A stretch of 5,867 nucleotides of DNA from an uncultured Bacteroides sp. GTDB lineage: Bacteria > Bacteroidota > Bacteroidia > Bacteroidales > Bacteroidaceae. Both the position numbers and the translations under genes were made by a program. The notes under the pieces are model-generated. The model did no database searches, was not told the DNA's origin, and saw only the letters and a program-made list of their open reading frames with translations. The stretch covers positions 1-5,867 of the forward strand of contig CAKUYM010000278.1 in NCBI GenBank assembly GCA_934716785.1. Reading direction: 5' to 3'. This document shows, one piece after another, positions 1-5,806 of the stretch (positions within the stretch are counted from its first letter, which is position 1; the number at the start of each line of letters is the position of its first letter).

Positions 1-1
1 G

Positions 2-75
2 TAGCGGGACCCGGGATTGAACCGGGGACCTCATGATTATGAATCATGCGCTCTAACCAGCTGAGCTATCCCGCC
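2..75 (-). tRNA. tRNA with CAU anticodon, probably elongator tRNA-Met
   Basis: The minus strand folds into a full cloverleaf of 74 bases. The acceptor stem is GGCGGGA paired with TCCCGCT (first pair G-U), with discriminator A at position 2. The D arm is GCTC/GAGC. The anticodon stem is CATGA/TCATG around the loop TTCATAA, giving anticodon CAU. The T arm is CCCGG/CCGGG around TTCAATC. It is not an initiator: it lacks the C1-A72 mismatch and the GGG/CCC anticodon-stem pairs. Elongator methionine is the best call. A lysidine-modified isoleucine tRNA also has a CAU anticodon in its gene and cannot be fully excluded by eye. Position 1 would supply the first C of CCA, but whether CCA is encoded lies outside the window. 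Confidence 0.93.
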
Positions 76-96
76 ATTGCTTTTCGATTGCGGGTG

Positions 97-127
97 CAAA
101 GATAGATATATTTTTATAAACTCCAAA
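97..127 (-). promoter_or_regulatory. Bacteroidetes-type promoter of the tRNA gene
   Basis: Read on the minus strand, TTTG (127-124) is followed by exactly 19 bases and then TATCTTTG (104-97). This matches the published Bacteroides consensus TTTG-N19-TAnnTTTG at every fixed position. Transcription would start near position 90, about 15 bases before the mature tRNA 5' end, leaving a short leader for processing. This is the strongest promoter match in the window and supports the taxonomic assignment. Confidence 0.8.
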
Positions 128-297
128 ACAATACAATATTTTTTTGTTTATTTCTTCAGAAAACTCTCCGAATCCCCCTAAAAACAGGGAGCTTGAGGTC
201 CGCTAATAAAAGAATAATTAAATAAAGTGTTAGATTTATGCTACGTAATTAGAAAAAAGTATTTATCTTGGCACACGTAAAATAATTTGGATTTGCT

Positions 298-684
298 ATG
301 AAAAAAGAAAAGATTCATTTGGAATATTTGCTGAATGCAACTTCTAAGAATATTCTTTGGGGAGCTATTAGTACGCCTACCGGGTTGGAGGACTGGTTTG
401 CAGACAAAGTTGTATCTGACGATAAAATAGTAGAGTTCCATTGGGGAAAGACAGAACAGCGAAAAGCGGAGATTACGGCTATTCGTGCTTTTTCTTTCAT
501 CCGTTTTCGCTGGCTGGATGACGAGAATGAACGCGATTATTTTGAAATCAAAATGACATATAATGAATTGACAAGTGACTATGTATTAGAAATTACCGAT
601 TTCGCAGAACCGGATGAAGTGAACGATATGAAAGAATTATGGGAGTCACAGGTAGCCAAATTAAGAAGAACTTGCGGTTTTTAG
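298..684 (+). CDS. START-like (SRPBCC/AHSA1-type) domain protein, function unknown
   Basis: This encodes a 128-residue soluble protein with no signal peptide or membrane segment, probably cytoplasmic. The N-terminal half, around residues 12-38 (NATSKNILWGAI, then GLEDWFADKV), resembles the opening strand and the helix with WFAD of AHSA1/SRPBCC helix-grip proteins. Alternating beta-like segments follow (43-50, 56-72, 79-87, 94-101), and residues 106-125 are probably the long C-terminal helix that closes the hydrophobic cavity. The length suits a single compact domain, and I recall a small Bacteroidetes family of this kind. The ligand and role are unknown, and nothing here suggests an enzyme. 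The ATG at 298 has no Shine-Dalgarno sequence. Upstream, TATCTTGG (264-271) is only a 5/6 match to the -7 box, so the promoter is uncertain. The next gene has its own promoter, so this one may be monocistronic. Confidence 0.85.
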   Translation: MKKEKIHLEYLLNATSKNILWGAISTPTGLEDWFADKVVSDDKIVEFHWGKTEQRKAEITAIRAFSFIRFRWLDDENERDYFEIKMTYNELTSDYVLEITDFAEPDEVNDMKELWESQVAKLRRTCGF

Positions 685-702
685 TTAACTTTCAACTAAA
701 AA

Positions 703-734
703 TTTCCGATGCTCCTTTTTTTGTGCTAATTTTG
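703..734 (+). promoter_or_regulatory. Promoter for the permease (and probably ribBA)
   Basis: TAATTTTG at 727-734 matches the Bacteroides -7 consensus TAnnTTTG at all six fixed positions. TTTC at 703-706 (3 of 4 bases of TTTG) lies 20 bases upstream, in the range usual for the -33 element. The expected transcription start is about 740-742. That puts the first in-frame ATG (743) at the very 5' end of the RNA and the second (761) about 20 bases in, which bears on the start choice of the downstream gene. Confidence 0.6.
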
Positions 735-760
735 CGTCTTAAATGCACGAACCTATTAAG

Positions 761-2659
761 ATGCTACGCATAAAGAAATTAGATATATTTATCGTGAAGA
801 GCTTTTTCATGCTCTTTATAGGTACATTCTTCATCTGTCTGTTCATCTTCATGATGCAGTTCTTGTGGAGATATGTAGACGAATTGGTCGGAAAGGGGCT
901 TGAAATGAGCGTGATGGCTCAGTTCTTCTTTTATTCCGCATTGACATTGGTGCCAGTATCATTGCCATTGGCAGTGCTGCTGGCTTCTTTGATTACTTTC
1001 GGCAATTTCGGCGAGCGCTATGAATTGCTCGCAATGAAAGCGGCAGGTATCTCTCTGCTCAAGATTATGCGTCCGCTTATTTTCTTCGTCTGCGGACTGG
1101 TCGGTGTCTCATTCTATTTCCAAAACGTAGTTGGTCCTATTGCCCAAGCCAAACTGGGAACTCTGATTTATTCAATGAAACAAAAATCACCGGAATTGGA
1201 TATTCCTGAAGGCGTATTTTATTCAGAGATAAAGGATTATAACTTGAAAGTGGCAAAAAAGAACCGGAAAACCGGTATGCTTTATGATGTACTTATCTAT
1301 AATCTGAAAGACGGGTTCGAGAATGCGCACATTATTTATGCAGATTCCGGGCGTCTGGAGATGACTGCGGATAAACAGCATCTTTGGCTGCATCTGTATA
1401 GCGGTGATTTGTTCGAGAATCTGAAAGCGCAAAGTATGAAATCTCAAAATGTGCCTTACCGGCGTGAGGCATTTCGGGAAAAGCATACGCTGATAGAATT
1501 TGATTCCGATTTTAATATGATGGATGAAAGTATCATGAGCAATACTTCCGGTGCAAAGGATATGGCAATGCTACAGGCTTCCATCGATTCGATGACGGTA
1601 TTGGGCGACAGTATCGGAAGGCAGTATTATAAGGAAATGGCTGAAGGGAATTTTCGTTCTTCTTACAAACTGACTAAAGAAGATACAATCAGGATAGATA
1701 GCGTGGATATTCGTGACTATGACGTAGACAGTCTTTATGCTGCCGCATCCCTGACGCAAAAGCAGAAGGTTATAGCTTCTGCCGCCAGCCGGGCCGAGAA
1801 CATATCCAGCGATCTTACTTTCAAGAAATTTACAATGGAGAACAATGATTACGCTATTCGAAAGCATAAGACGGAATGGCATAAGAAAATTACGATTTCT
1901 CTTTCTTGCCTATTGTTCTTCTTCATCGGGGCTCCCTTGGGCGGTATTATTCGTAAGGGCGGACTGGGTATGCCGGTGATTGTGTCTGTGTTAGTGTTTA
2001 TCATTTATTATATCATCGACAACACGGGTTATAAGATGGCGCGTGACGGCAAATGGATTGTATGGATGGGCATGTGGACAAGTAGTGCTGTGCTCGCTCC
2101 GTTAGGATTTTTCCTTACTTACAAATCGAATAAGGACTCTGTGGTGCTGAATGCCGATGCATATATCAACTGGTTTAAGAAGATTGCCGGAATTCGCAGC
2201 GTGCGCCATTTATTCAAGAAAGAGGTTATTATCGATGATCCCGATTACGAACGTATCCCCGGAGAGTTGGAACAACTTACGGCTGAATGTCAGGCATATA
2301 TCACCCGCAATCAACTGACGAAAGCACCGAATTATTTCAAGTTGTGGATGTCGGATGAAACGGATGACGAGGTGGTGGTAATCAATGAAAAATTGGAGGC
2401 ATTGGTGGAAGAGATGTCCAATACGAAGTCGGCAACTTTGGTGGGGGCGCTGAACTATTATCCGGTGATTCCCGTTTCCGCCCATACGCGCCCGTTCCGT
2501 ATATATTGGCTGAATCTGGCTGCCGGTGTGATTTTCCCGATCGGATTGTTTTTCTATTTCCGCATTTGGATATTCCGAATCCGCCTTGCCAAGGACATGG
2601 AACGGATAATAAAGAATAACGAACAAGTTCAATTCATCATACAGAAAATTAATAAATAA
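761..2659 (+). CDS. LptF/LptG (YjgP/YjgQ)-family permease, long form with C-terminal extension
   Basis: This is an inner-membrane component of an LptB2FG-type ABC exporter. That family extracts lipopolysaccharide from the inner membrane and passes it to the periplasmic bridge. From the ATG at 761 it has 632 residues. Three N-terminal membrane helices (about 14-36, 57-81, 103-124) flank the conserved cytoplasmic coupling segment [14 protein letters not shown] (85-98), which in the family contacts the ATPase. A beta-rich periplasmic region (about 130-250) and a charged, probably helical insert (252-364) follow. Helices 4-6 (378-395, 402-422, 431-453) include the glycine-rich [12 protein letters not shown]. 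Classical LptF and LptG are about 360 residues. Here a cytoplasmic segment of about 125 acidic, mixed residues and a seventh helix (about 581-605) are added. LptF and LptG cannot be told apart here. An alternative start at 743 adds six residues; 761 is preferred because the promoter would make 743 nearly leaderless. Confidence 0.9.
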   Translation: MLRIKKLDIFIVKSFFMLFIGTFFICLFIFMMQFLWRYVDELVGKGLEMSVMAQFFFYSALTLVPVSLPLAVLLASLITFGNFGERYELLAMKAAGISLLKIMRPLIFFVCGLVGVSFYFQNVVGPIAQAKLGTLIYSMKQKSPELDIPEGVFYSEIKDYNLKVAKKNRKTGMLYDVLIYNLKDGFENAHIIYADSGRLEMTADKQHLWLHLYSGDLFENLKAQSMKSQNVPYRREAFREKHTLIEFDSDFNMMDESIMSNTSGAKDMAMLQASIDSMTVLGDSIGRQYYKEMAEGNFRSSYKLTKEDTIRIDSVDIRDYDVDSLYAAASLTQKQKVIASAASRAENISSDLTFKKFTMENNDYAIRKHKTEWHKKITISLSCLLFFFIGAPLGGIIRKGGLGMPVIVSVLVFIIYYIIDNTGYKMARDGKWIVWMGMWTSSAVLAPLGFFLTYKSNKDSVVLNADAYINWFKKIAGIRSVRHLFKKEVIIDDPDYERIPGELEQLTAECQAYITRNQLTKAPNYFKLWMSDETDDEVVVINEKLEALVEEMSNTKSATLVGALNYYPVIPVSAHTRPFRIYWLNLAAGVIFPIGLFFYFRIWIFRIRLAKDMERIIKNNEQVQFIIQKINK

Positions 2660-2664
2660 TTGTT

Positions 2665-3879
2665 ATGGAAGAGATTAAAATGGATAAGATAGAAGACGCA
2701 ATTGCCGATTTCAAAGAAGGCAAGTTTGTCATAGTAGTGGATGATGAGGACCGCGAGAATGAGGGGGACCTGATAATCGCTGCTGAAAAGATAACCCCCG
2801 AAAAAGTGAACTTCATGCTGAAACATGCGCGTGGAGTGTTGTGTGCGCCTATCACGGTGTCACGTTGCAAGGAGCTGGACTTGCCGCACCAGGTGACTGA
2901 TAATACTTCCGTATTGGGCACTCCTTTTACGGTTACTATTGATAAACTGGAAGGCTGCTCCACCGGAGTATCCGCAGCCGATCGTGCCGCTACCATTTTG
3001 GCGTTGGCCGATCCCGCCTCTACACCCGCCACTTTCGGGCGTCCGGGACACATTAATCCGCTTTATGCGCAAGAGAAAGGGGTGCTTCGCCGTGCCGGAC
3101 ATACCGAGGCTGCGGTAGATATGGCACGCTTGGCAGGGCTTTATCCGGCAGGCGCTTTGATGGAAATCATGAGTGATGACGGTACAATGGCGCGTTTGCC
3201 CGAGCTTCGTGCGATGGCGGATAAGTATGACTTGAAGTTGATTTCCATTCACGACTTGATAGCCTATCGCTTGAAGCAGGAATCAATCGTAGAAAAGGGA
3301 GTCGAAGTAAATATGCCTACCGTGCATGGAATGTTCCGCCTGATACCTTTCCGTCAGAAATCAAACGGATTGGAACACATGGCTATATTTAAAGGAACAT
3401 GGAACGAAGACGAACCGATTTTGGTGCGTGTCCATTCTTCTTGCGCTACCGGAGATATTCTCGGTTCGCAGCGTTGCGACTGTGGCGAGCAACTGCATAA
3501 AGCCATGGAAATGATAGAGAAAGAAGGAAAAGGCGTAGTTGTCTATCTCAATCAGGAAGGTCGCGGTATCGGTCTGATGGAGAAGATGAAAGCCTACAAA
3601 CTTCAGGAAGACGGCATGGATACTGTCGATGCAAATCTTTGCCTGGGTCATCTTGCCGATGAACGCGACTATGGTGTCGGTGCACAGATCCTTCGTGAAT
3701 TGGGTGTACATAAAATGAGACTTCTGACGAACAATCCTGTAAAACGCGTCGGTCTTGAAGCCTATGGTTTGGAGATTGTGGAAAATGTGCCTGTCGAAAC
3801 AGTGCCCAATCCATACAATGAACGTTATTTGAGAACAAAGAAAGAAAGAATGGGACATACTTTACATTTTAATAAGTAA
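2665..3879 (+). CDS. ribBA: Bifunctional 3,4-dihydroxy-2-butanone-4-phosphate synthase / GTP cyclohydrolase II
   Basis: This cytoplasmic enzyme starts both branches of riboflavin synthesis: ribulose 5-phosphate to 3,4-dihydroxy-2-butanone 4-phosphate plus formate, and GTP to the diaminopyrimidine precursor. It has 404 residues, the usual size for the fusion. The RibB half (about 6-205) shows [10 protein letters not shown] (26-35), STGVSAADR (99-107), RPGHINPL (126-133) and GHTEAAVD (145-152). Glu31 and His146 are the expected Mg/Mn ligands. The RibA half (about 210-400) has the zinc cysteines Cys260, Cys271 and Cys273 in [19 protein letters not shown], then QEGRGIGL (297-304), DERD (332-335, with the catalytic Asp and Arg of the family) and LLTNNPVKR (353-361). 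Both halves look intact. It begins five bases after the permease stop, so co-transcription is likely. A second ATG at 2680 follows GGAAGAG (2667-2673) and could be the true start, removing five residues. No riboflavin riboswitch is visible upstream, where there is no room for one. Confidence 0.97.
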   Translation: MEEIKMDKIEDAIADFKEGKFVIVVDDEDRENEGDLIIAAEKITPEKVNFMLKHARGVLCAPITVSRCKELDLPHQVTDNTSVLGTPFTVTIDKLEGCSTGVSAADRAATILALADPASTPATFGRPGHINPLYAQEKGVLRRAGHTEAAVDMARLAGLYPAGALMEIMSDDGTMARLPELRAMADKYDLKLISIHDLIAYRLKQESIVEKGVEVNMPTVHGMFRLIPFRQKSNGLEHMAIFKGTWNEDEPILVRVHSSCATGDILGSQRCDCGEQLHKAMEMIEKEGKGVVVYLNQEGRGIGLMEKMKAYKLQEDGMDTVDANLCLGHLADERDYGVGAQILRELGVHKMRLLTNNPVKRVGLEAYGLEIVENVPVETVPNPYNERYLRTKKERMGHTLHFNK

Positions 3880-3887
3880 TTGCCCTG

Positions 3888-3930
3888 TTTGTTTTCATAT
3901 GTCGAATATTATCGCTTATTTTGCAGCGAT
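3888..3930 (+). promoter_or_regulatory. Possible promoter for the aminotransferase, overlapped by a small palindrome
   Basis: The 82-base gap after ribBA contains TTATTTTG (3916-3923), 5 of 6 for the TAnnTTTG box. TTTC (3893-3896) lies 19 bases upstream and an exact TTTG (3888-3891) 24 bases upstream. The predicted start near 3930 gives a leader of about 32 bases. The -7 box lies in the loop of an inverted repeat, ATCGC (3911-3915) and GCGAT (3926-3930). The repeat could be an operator, or a weak 5-bp hairpin with a short T-run that attenuates read-through from ribBA. Both readings are inference. Confidence 0.4.
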
Positions 3931-3961
3931 TTTCACTCAACAATAATAAAATAGATACAAA

Positions 3962-5155
3962 ATGAATCAATTATCAGATCGTTTGAACAGCTTGTCACCA
4001 TCGGCGACGCTTGCCATGTCACAAAAAAGCAACGAGCTTAAAGCACAAGGCATTGATGTTATTAACTTAAGTGTGGGAGAACCGGATTTCAATACTCCTG
4101 ACCACATCAAAGAAGCTGCCAAAAAAGCCATAGATGATAACTTCTCCCGCTACTCTCCGGTGCCGGGTTATCCGGCTTTGCGCAATGCTATTGTTGAGAA
4201 ACTGAAAAAGGAAAACGGCTTGGAATATACAGCGGCGCAGATTTCTTGCGCAAACGGTGCCAAGCAGTCTGTTTGCAACACAATCCTCGTGTTGGTGAAC
4301 CCGGGTGATGAGGTAATCGTGCCGGCTCCTTATTGGGTGAGCTATCCGGAGATGGTGAAGTTGGCAGAAGGTACTCCTGTGATTGTTTCGGCTGGTATCG
4401 AGCAGGATTTCAAGATTACTCCCGAGCAACTGGAAGCTGCCATTACTCCGAAAACAAAAGTGTTGATTCTTTGCTCTCCGTCCAATCCGACAGGGTCTGT
4501 ATATACAAAGGAAGAGTTGGCGGGCTTGGCTGCCGTGCTGGCAAAGCATCCGCAGGTGGTTGTTATTGCTGACGAAATATACGAACATATCAATTATATC
4601 GGTGCACATCAAAGCATCGCCCAGTTCCCGGAAATGAAGGAACGTACAGTGATTGTGAACGGTGTGTCAAAGGCGTATGCGATGACAGGATGGAGAATCG
4701 GTTTCATTGCCGGACCGGAATGGATTGTAAAAGCATGCAACAAGTTGCAAGGACAGTACACTTCCGGACCTTGCTCCGTGTCTCAGAAAGCTGCCGAAGC
4801 GGCATATACGGGAACGCAAGAACCGGTGAAAGAAATGCAGAAAGCATTTGAACGCCGTCGCGATTTAATTGTGAAGTTGGCTAAGGAAGTTCCGGAATTT
4901 GAAGTGAATGTTCCGCAAGGTGCTTTCTACCTGTTCCCGAAATGCGATGCTTTCTTCGGTAAGAGCTGTGGCGACCGTAAGATCACAAACTCGGATGAGT
5001 TGGCGATGTATCTGCTCGAAGAGGCTCATGTGGCTTGTGTAGGCGGAACTTCATTCGGTGCTCCCGAATGCATCCGTATGAGTTATGCTACAAGCGATGA
5101 GAATATCGTGGAGGCTATTCGTCGTATCAAGGAAGCATTGGCGAAGCTGAAATAG
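3962..5155 (+). CDS. aspC: Aspartate aminotransferase (class I/II, subgroup Ib, PLP-dependent)
   Basis: This cytoplasmic fold-type-I transaminase probably interconverts aspartate and 2-oxoglutarate with oxaloacetate and glutamate. It has 397 residues, typical of the family. Motifs in order: SVGEPDFNTP (37-46); NGAKQ (98-102); PYWVSYPEM (123-131), whose aromatic residue stacks on the cofactor; SPSNPTG (172-178) with Asn175; ADEIYEH (203-209) with Asp204, which contacts the pyridine nitrogen; SKAYAMTGWRIG (236-247) with Lys237 as the PLP Schiff-base lysine and Arg245 nearby; and CIRMSYATS (370-378), where Arg372 binds the substrate alpha-carboxylate. Lys101 aligns with the lysine that, as I recall, recognises the acidic side chain in the Thermus enzyme. 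PSAT near residue 13 also matches that enzyme. These favour aspartate, though some Ib enzymes also take prephenate or aromatic substrates. The gene follows ribBA by 82 bases and ends 13 bases before a strong hairpin. Confidence 0.93.
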   Translation: MNQLSDRLNSLSPSATLAMSQKSNELKAQGIDVINLSVGEPDFNTPDHIKEAAKKAIDDNFSRYSPVPGYPALRNAIVEKLKKENGLEYTAAQISCANGAKQSVCNTILVLVNPGDEVIVPAPYWVSYPEMVKLAEGTPVIVSAGIEQDFKITPEQLEAAITPKTKVLILCSPSNPTGSVYTKEELAGLAAVLAKHPQVVVIADEIYEHINYIGAHQSIAQFPEMKERTVIVNGVSKAYAMTGWRIGFIAGPEWIVKACNKLQGQYTSGPCSVSQKAAEAAYTGTQEPVKEMQKAFERRRDLIVKLAKEVPEFEVNVPQGAFYLFPKCDAFFGKSCGDRKITNSDELAMYLLEEAHVACVGGTSFGAPECIRMSYATSDENIVEAIRRIKEALAKLK

Positions 5156-5168
5156 ACAAAAAAATAGA

Positions 5169-5225
5169 ATAAAATAAGAATGGTGGATGATTTTTCGCAA
5201 AAATCATCCACCATTCTTATTTTAT
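5169..5225. terminator. Perfect 27-bp hairpin, probable (bidirectional) terminator
   Basis: The left arm (5169-5195) and right arm (5199-5225) are exact reverse complements around the 3-base loop CGC. The arm core is GGTGGATGATTTTT, and the outer part is A/T-rich, so each strand has an A-tract before and a T-rich tract after the GC-containing core. That fits an intrinsic terminator usable from both sides. It starts 13 bases after the aminotransferase stop and also faces any minus-strand transcript coming from the right. The stem is long for an intrinsic terminator. Confidence 0.8.
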
Positions 5226-5284
5226 ATTGCGATCTATATTATCTGAATTTCTACTTAATTCATTTTTTGAATTCGTTTTTTAGC

Positions 5285-5321
5285 AAAAACTCTTATATTT
5301 CAACGGATAATATAAAAGAGT
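5285..5321 (-). terminator. Possible minus-strand intrinsic terminator
   Basis: Read on the minus strand, ACTCTT(TT)ATATT (5321-5309) can pair with AATATAAGAGT (5299-5289) across a 9-base loop, with a two-base bulge. It is followed directly by a T-run (5289-5285). It would end a transcript coming from the promoter at 5483-5511. The stem is mostly A-U, so it is weak alone. Its first arm overlaps the outermost AGTACT box of the adjacent palindrome. Confidence 0.4.
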
Positions 5322-5347
5322 ACTTAGTACTTGTAGTACTTAGTACT
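5319..5347. repeat. Four-box AGTACT palindromic array (left copy)
   Basis: Four self-complementary AGTACT hexamers start at 5319, 5326, 5335 and 5342, with start-to-start spacings of 7, 9 and 7. The arrangement is therefore symmetric about a central TGT. It can also be read as a 16-base tandem duplication. The two halves can fold on each other as a 6+6-bp stem with one mismatch. On the plus strand the last box runs into a T-run. Function is unknown: operator, terminator or a dispersed repeat unit are all possible. Confidence 0.75.
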
Positions 5348-5444
5348 TTTTCTGTCTTTTATAAAGTGAATAAGAAGCGTTTATTTCTCCTTCTTTTATA
5401 AACGTATTAAAACAACTTGCCATTTTACGGTCTAACTCTTTCAT
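5340..5444 (-). CDS. Possible small ORF, 34 residues, basic, unrecognised
   Basis: The ATG at 5444 reads 34 codons to a TAA at 5342-5340. I do not recognise the peptide. It begins MKELDRKMASCFNTFIKEGE and ends KRQKKY. It has eight Lys/Arg against four Asp/Glu, one Cys and no membrane segment. Support comes from position: a minus-strand promoter candidate ends 38 bases upstream and a hairpin with a T-run follows the stop. Against it, there is no ribosome-binding sequence, the length is within chance expectation, and the stop lies inside the AGTACT repeat. The RNA itself may be the product instead. Confidence 0.22.
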   Translation of the reverse strand: MKELDRKMASCFNTFIKEGEINASYSLYKRQKKY

Positions 5445-5482
5445 TTTTCGAATATTTGCCCTACCGATATATGGCTATGCCG

Positions 5483-5511
5483 CAAATATAGAGATAATTT
5501 GTAATATCAAA
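5483..5511 (-). promoter_or_regulatory. Minus-strand promoter candidate inside the intergenic region
   Basis: On the minus strand TATATTTG (5490-5483) matches TAnnTTTG at every fixed base. TTTG (5511-5508) lies 17 bases upstream, slightly shorter than the usual 19-21. The predicted start is near 5476, directed left toward the 34-codon ORF and away from the gene at the right edge. It lies inside the segment bounded by the inverted 20-bp repeats. Confidence 0.5.
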
Positions 5512-5717
5512 GTAAGAAAGTCTTTTTTTTTGTTCAATTTTCAAATATTGCGACTAATTTGAAGGGAAAACAGAATGTGATATATTTTTTTAAGTCAAAC
5601 CTTCTCCTTCTTTTATGGGTAGATAAATAAGCCTGTTTTTGAGCCCATTTCATCCGATAATTGATTGTCTAATTTTCGAAAATCCTTGTTCTGAGTACCT
5701 CTGGGGCGTGAGCAATG

Positions 5718-5750
5718 TTGTTACTAAGTACTACAAGTACTTGGTAACAG
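5718..5750. repeat. AGTACT palindrome (right copy)
   Basis: GTTACTAAGTACT (5720-5732) and AGTACTTGGTAAC (5736-5748) pair around the loop ACA with a single G-T wobble. The flanks add one more A-T pair and a wobble, giving a stem of up to 15 bp. The stretch 5722-5741 is the exact reverse complement of 5326-5345 in the left array. No T-run follows on either strand, so a terminator role is less natural than for the left copy. Confidence 0.75.
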
Positions 5751-5806
5751 GGAAGTATATTGAGCCTCCTTATTTTCTGAAGTAACAATTTTATTAACCT
5801 TATGTG

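Larger units (their letters stand above)
5226..5806. other. AT-rich structured intergenic region without a conventional gene
   Basis: About 580 bases are without a convincing protein gene on the plus strand. The stretch contains two AGTACT-based palindromes, a minus-strand promoter candidate, a 34-codon minus-strand ORF and a hairpin with a T-run on the minus strand. A 15-bp direct repeat, TTCTCCTTCTTTTAT, lies at 5385-5399 and 5602-5616. The composition is much more A/T-rich than the coding block to the left. No tRNA, CRISPR array, transposase or recombinase is visible. Confidence 0.7.

Noticed and set aside
171..195. Possible hairpin around CCCCCTAAAAACAGGGAG
   Set aside because: Only four to five pairs form with unpaired C's, and there is no T-run or nearby gene end that would make it meaningful.
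231..271. Weak promoter-like strings TAGATTTA (231-238) and TATCTTGG (264-271) before the START-like gene
   Set aside because: Each matches only 5 of 6 fixed bases and neither has a TTTG at a suitable distance. They are not firm enough to annotate as a promoter.
678..702. 9-bp A/T-only hairpin (TTTTTAGTT / AACTAAAAA) over the stop of the START-like gene
   Set aside because: Considered as a terminator, but the T-run is on the upstream arm and A's follow, opposite to an intrinsic terminator, and the stem has almost no G-C pairs.
2649..3053. Long minus-strand ORFs opposite ribBA, the permease and the aminotransferase
   Set aside because: They are antisense to well-supported genes with clear catalytic motifs. 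Their composition is what reversed coding DNA gives, and they show no domain of their own.
5257..5281. AATTC/GAATT inverted repeat followed by a T-run
   Set aside because: A 5-bp A/T-rich stem is too weak to terminate transcription and is expected by chance in DNA of this composition.
5180..5401. 73-codon plus-strand ORF beginning MVDDFSQKSS
   Set aside because: Its start lies inside the left arm of the 27-bp terminator hairpin, and it reads through AT-rich palindromic DNA (rich in Phe, Leu, Tyr and Asn). There is no promoter and no recognisable family.
5506..5653. 37-codon minus-strand ORF starting at 5653 (MKWAQKQAYLSTHKRRRRFD)
   Set aside because: It has no promoter match upstream, reads the duplicated ATAAAAGAAGGAGAA in a different frame from the 34-codon ORF, and has no recognisable features.
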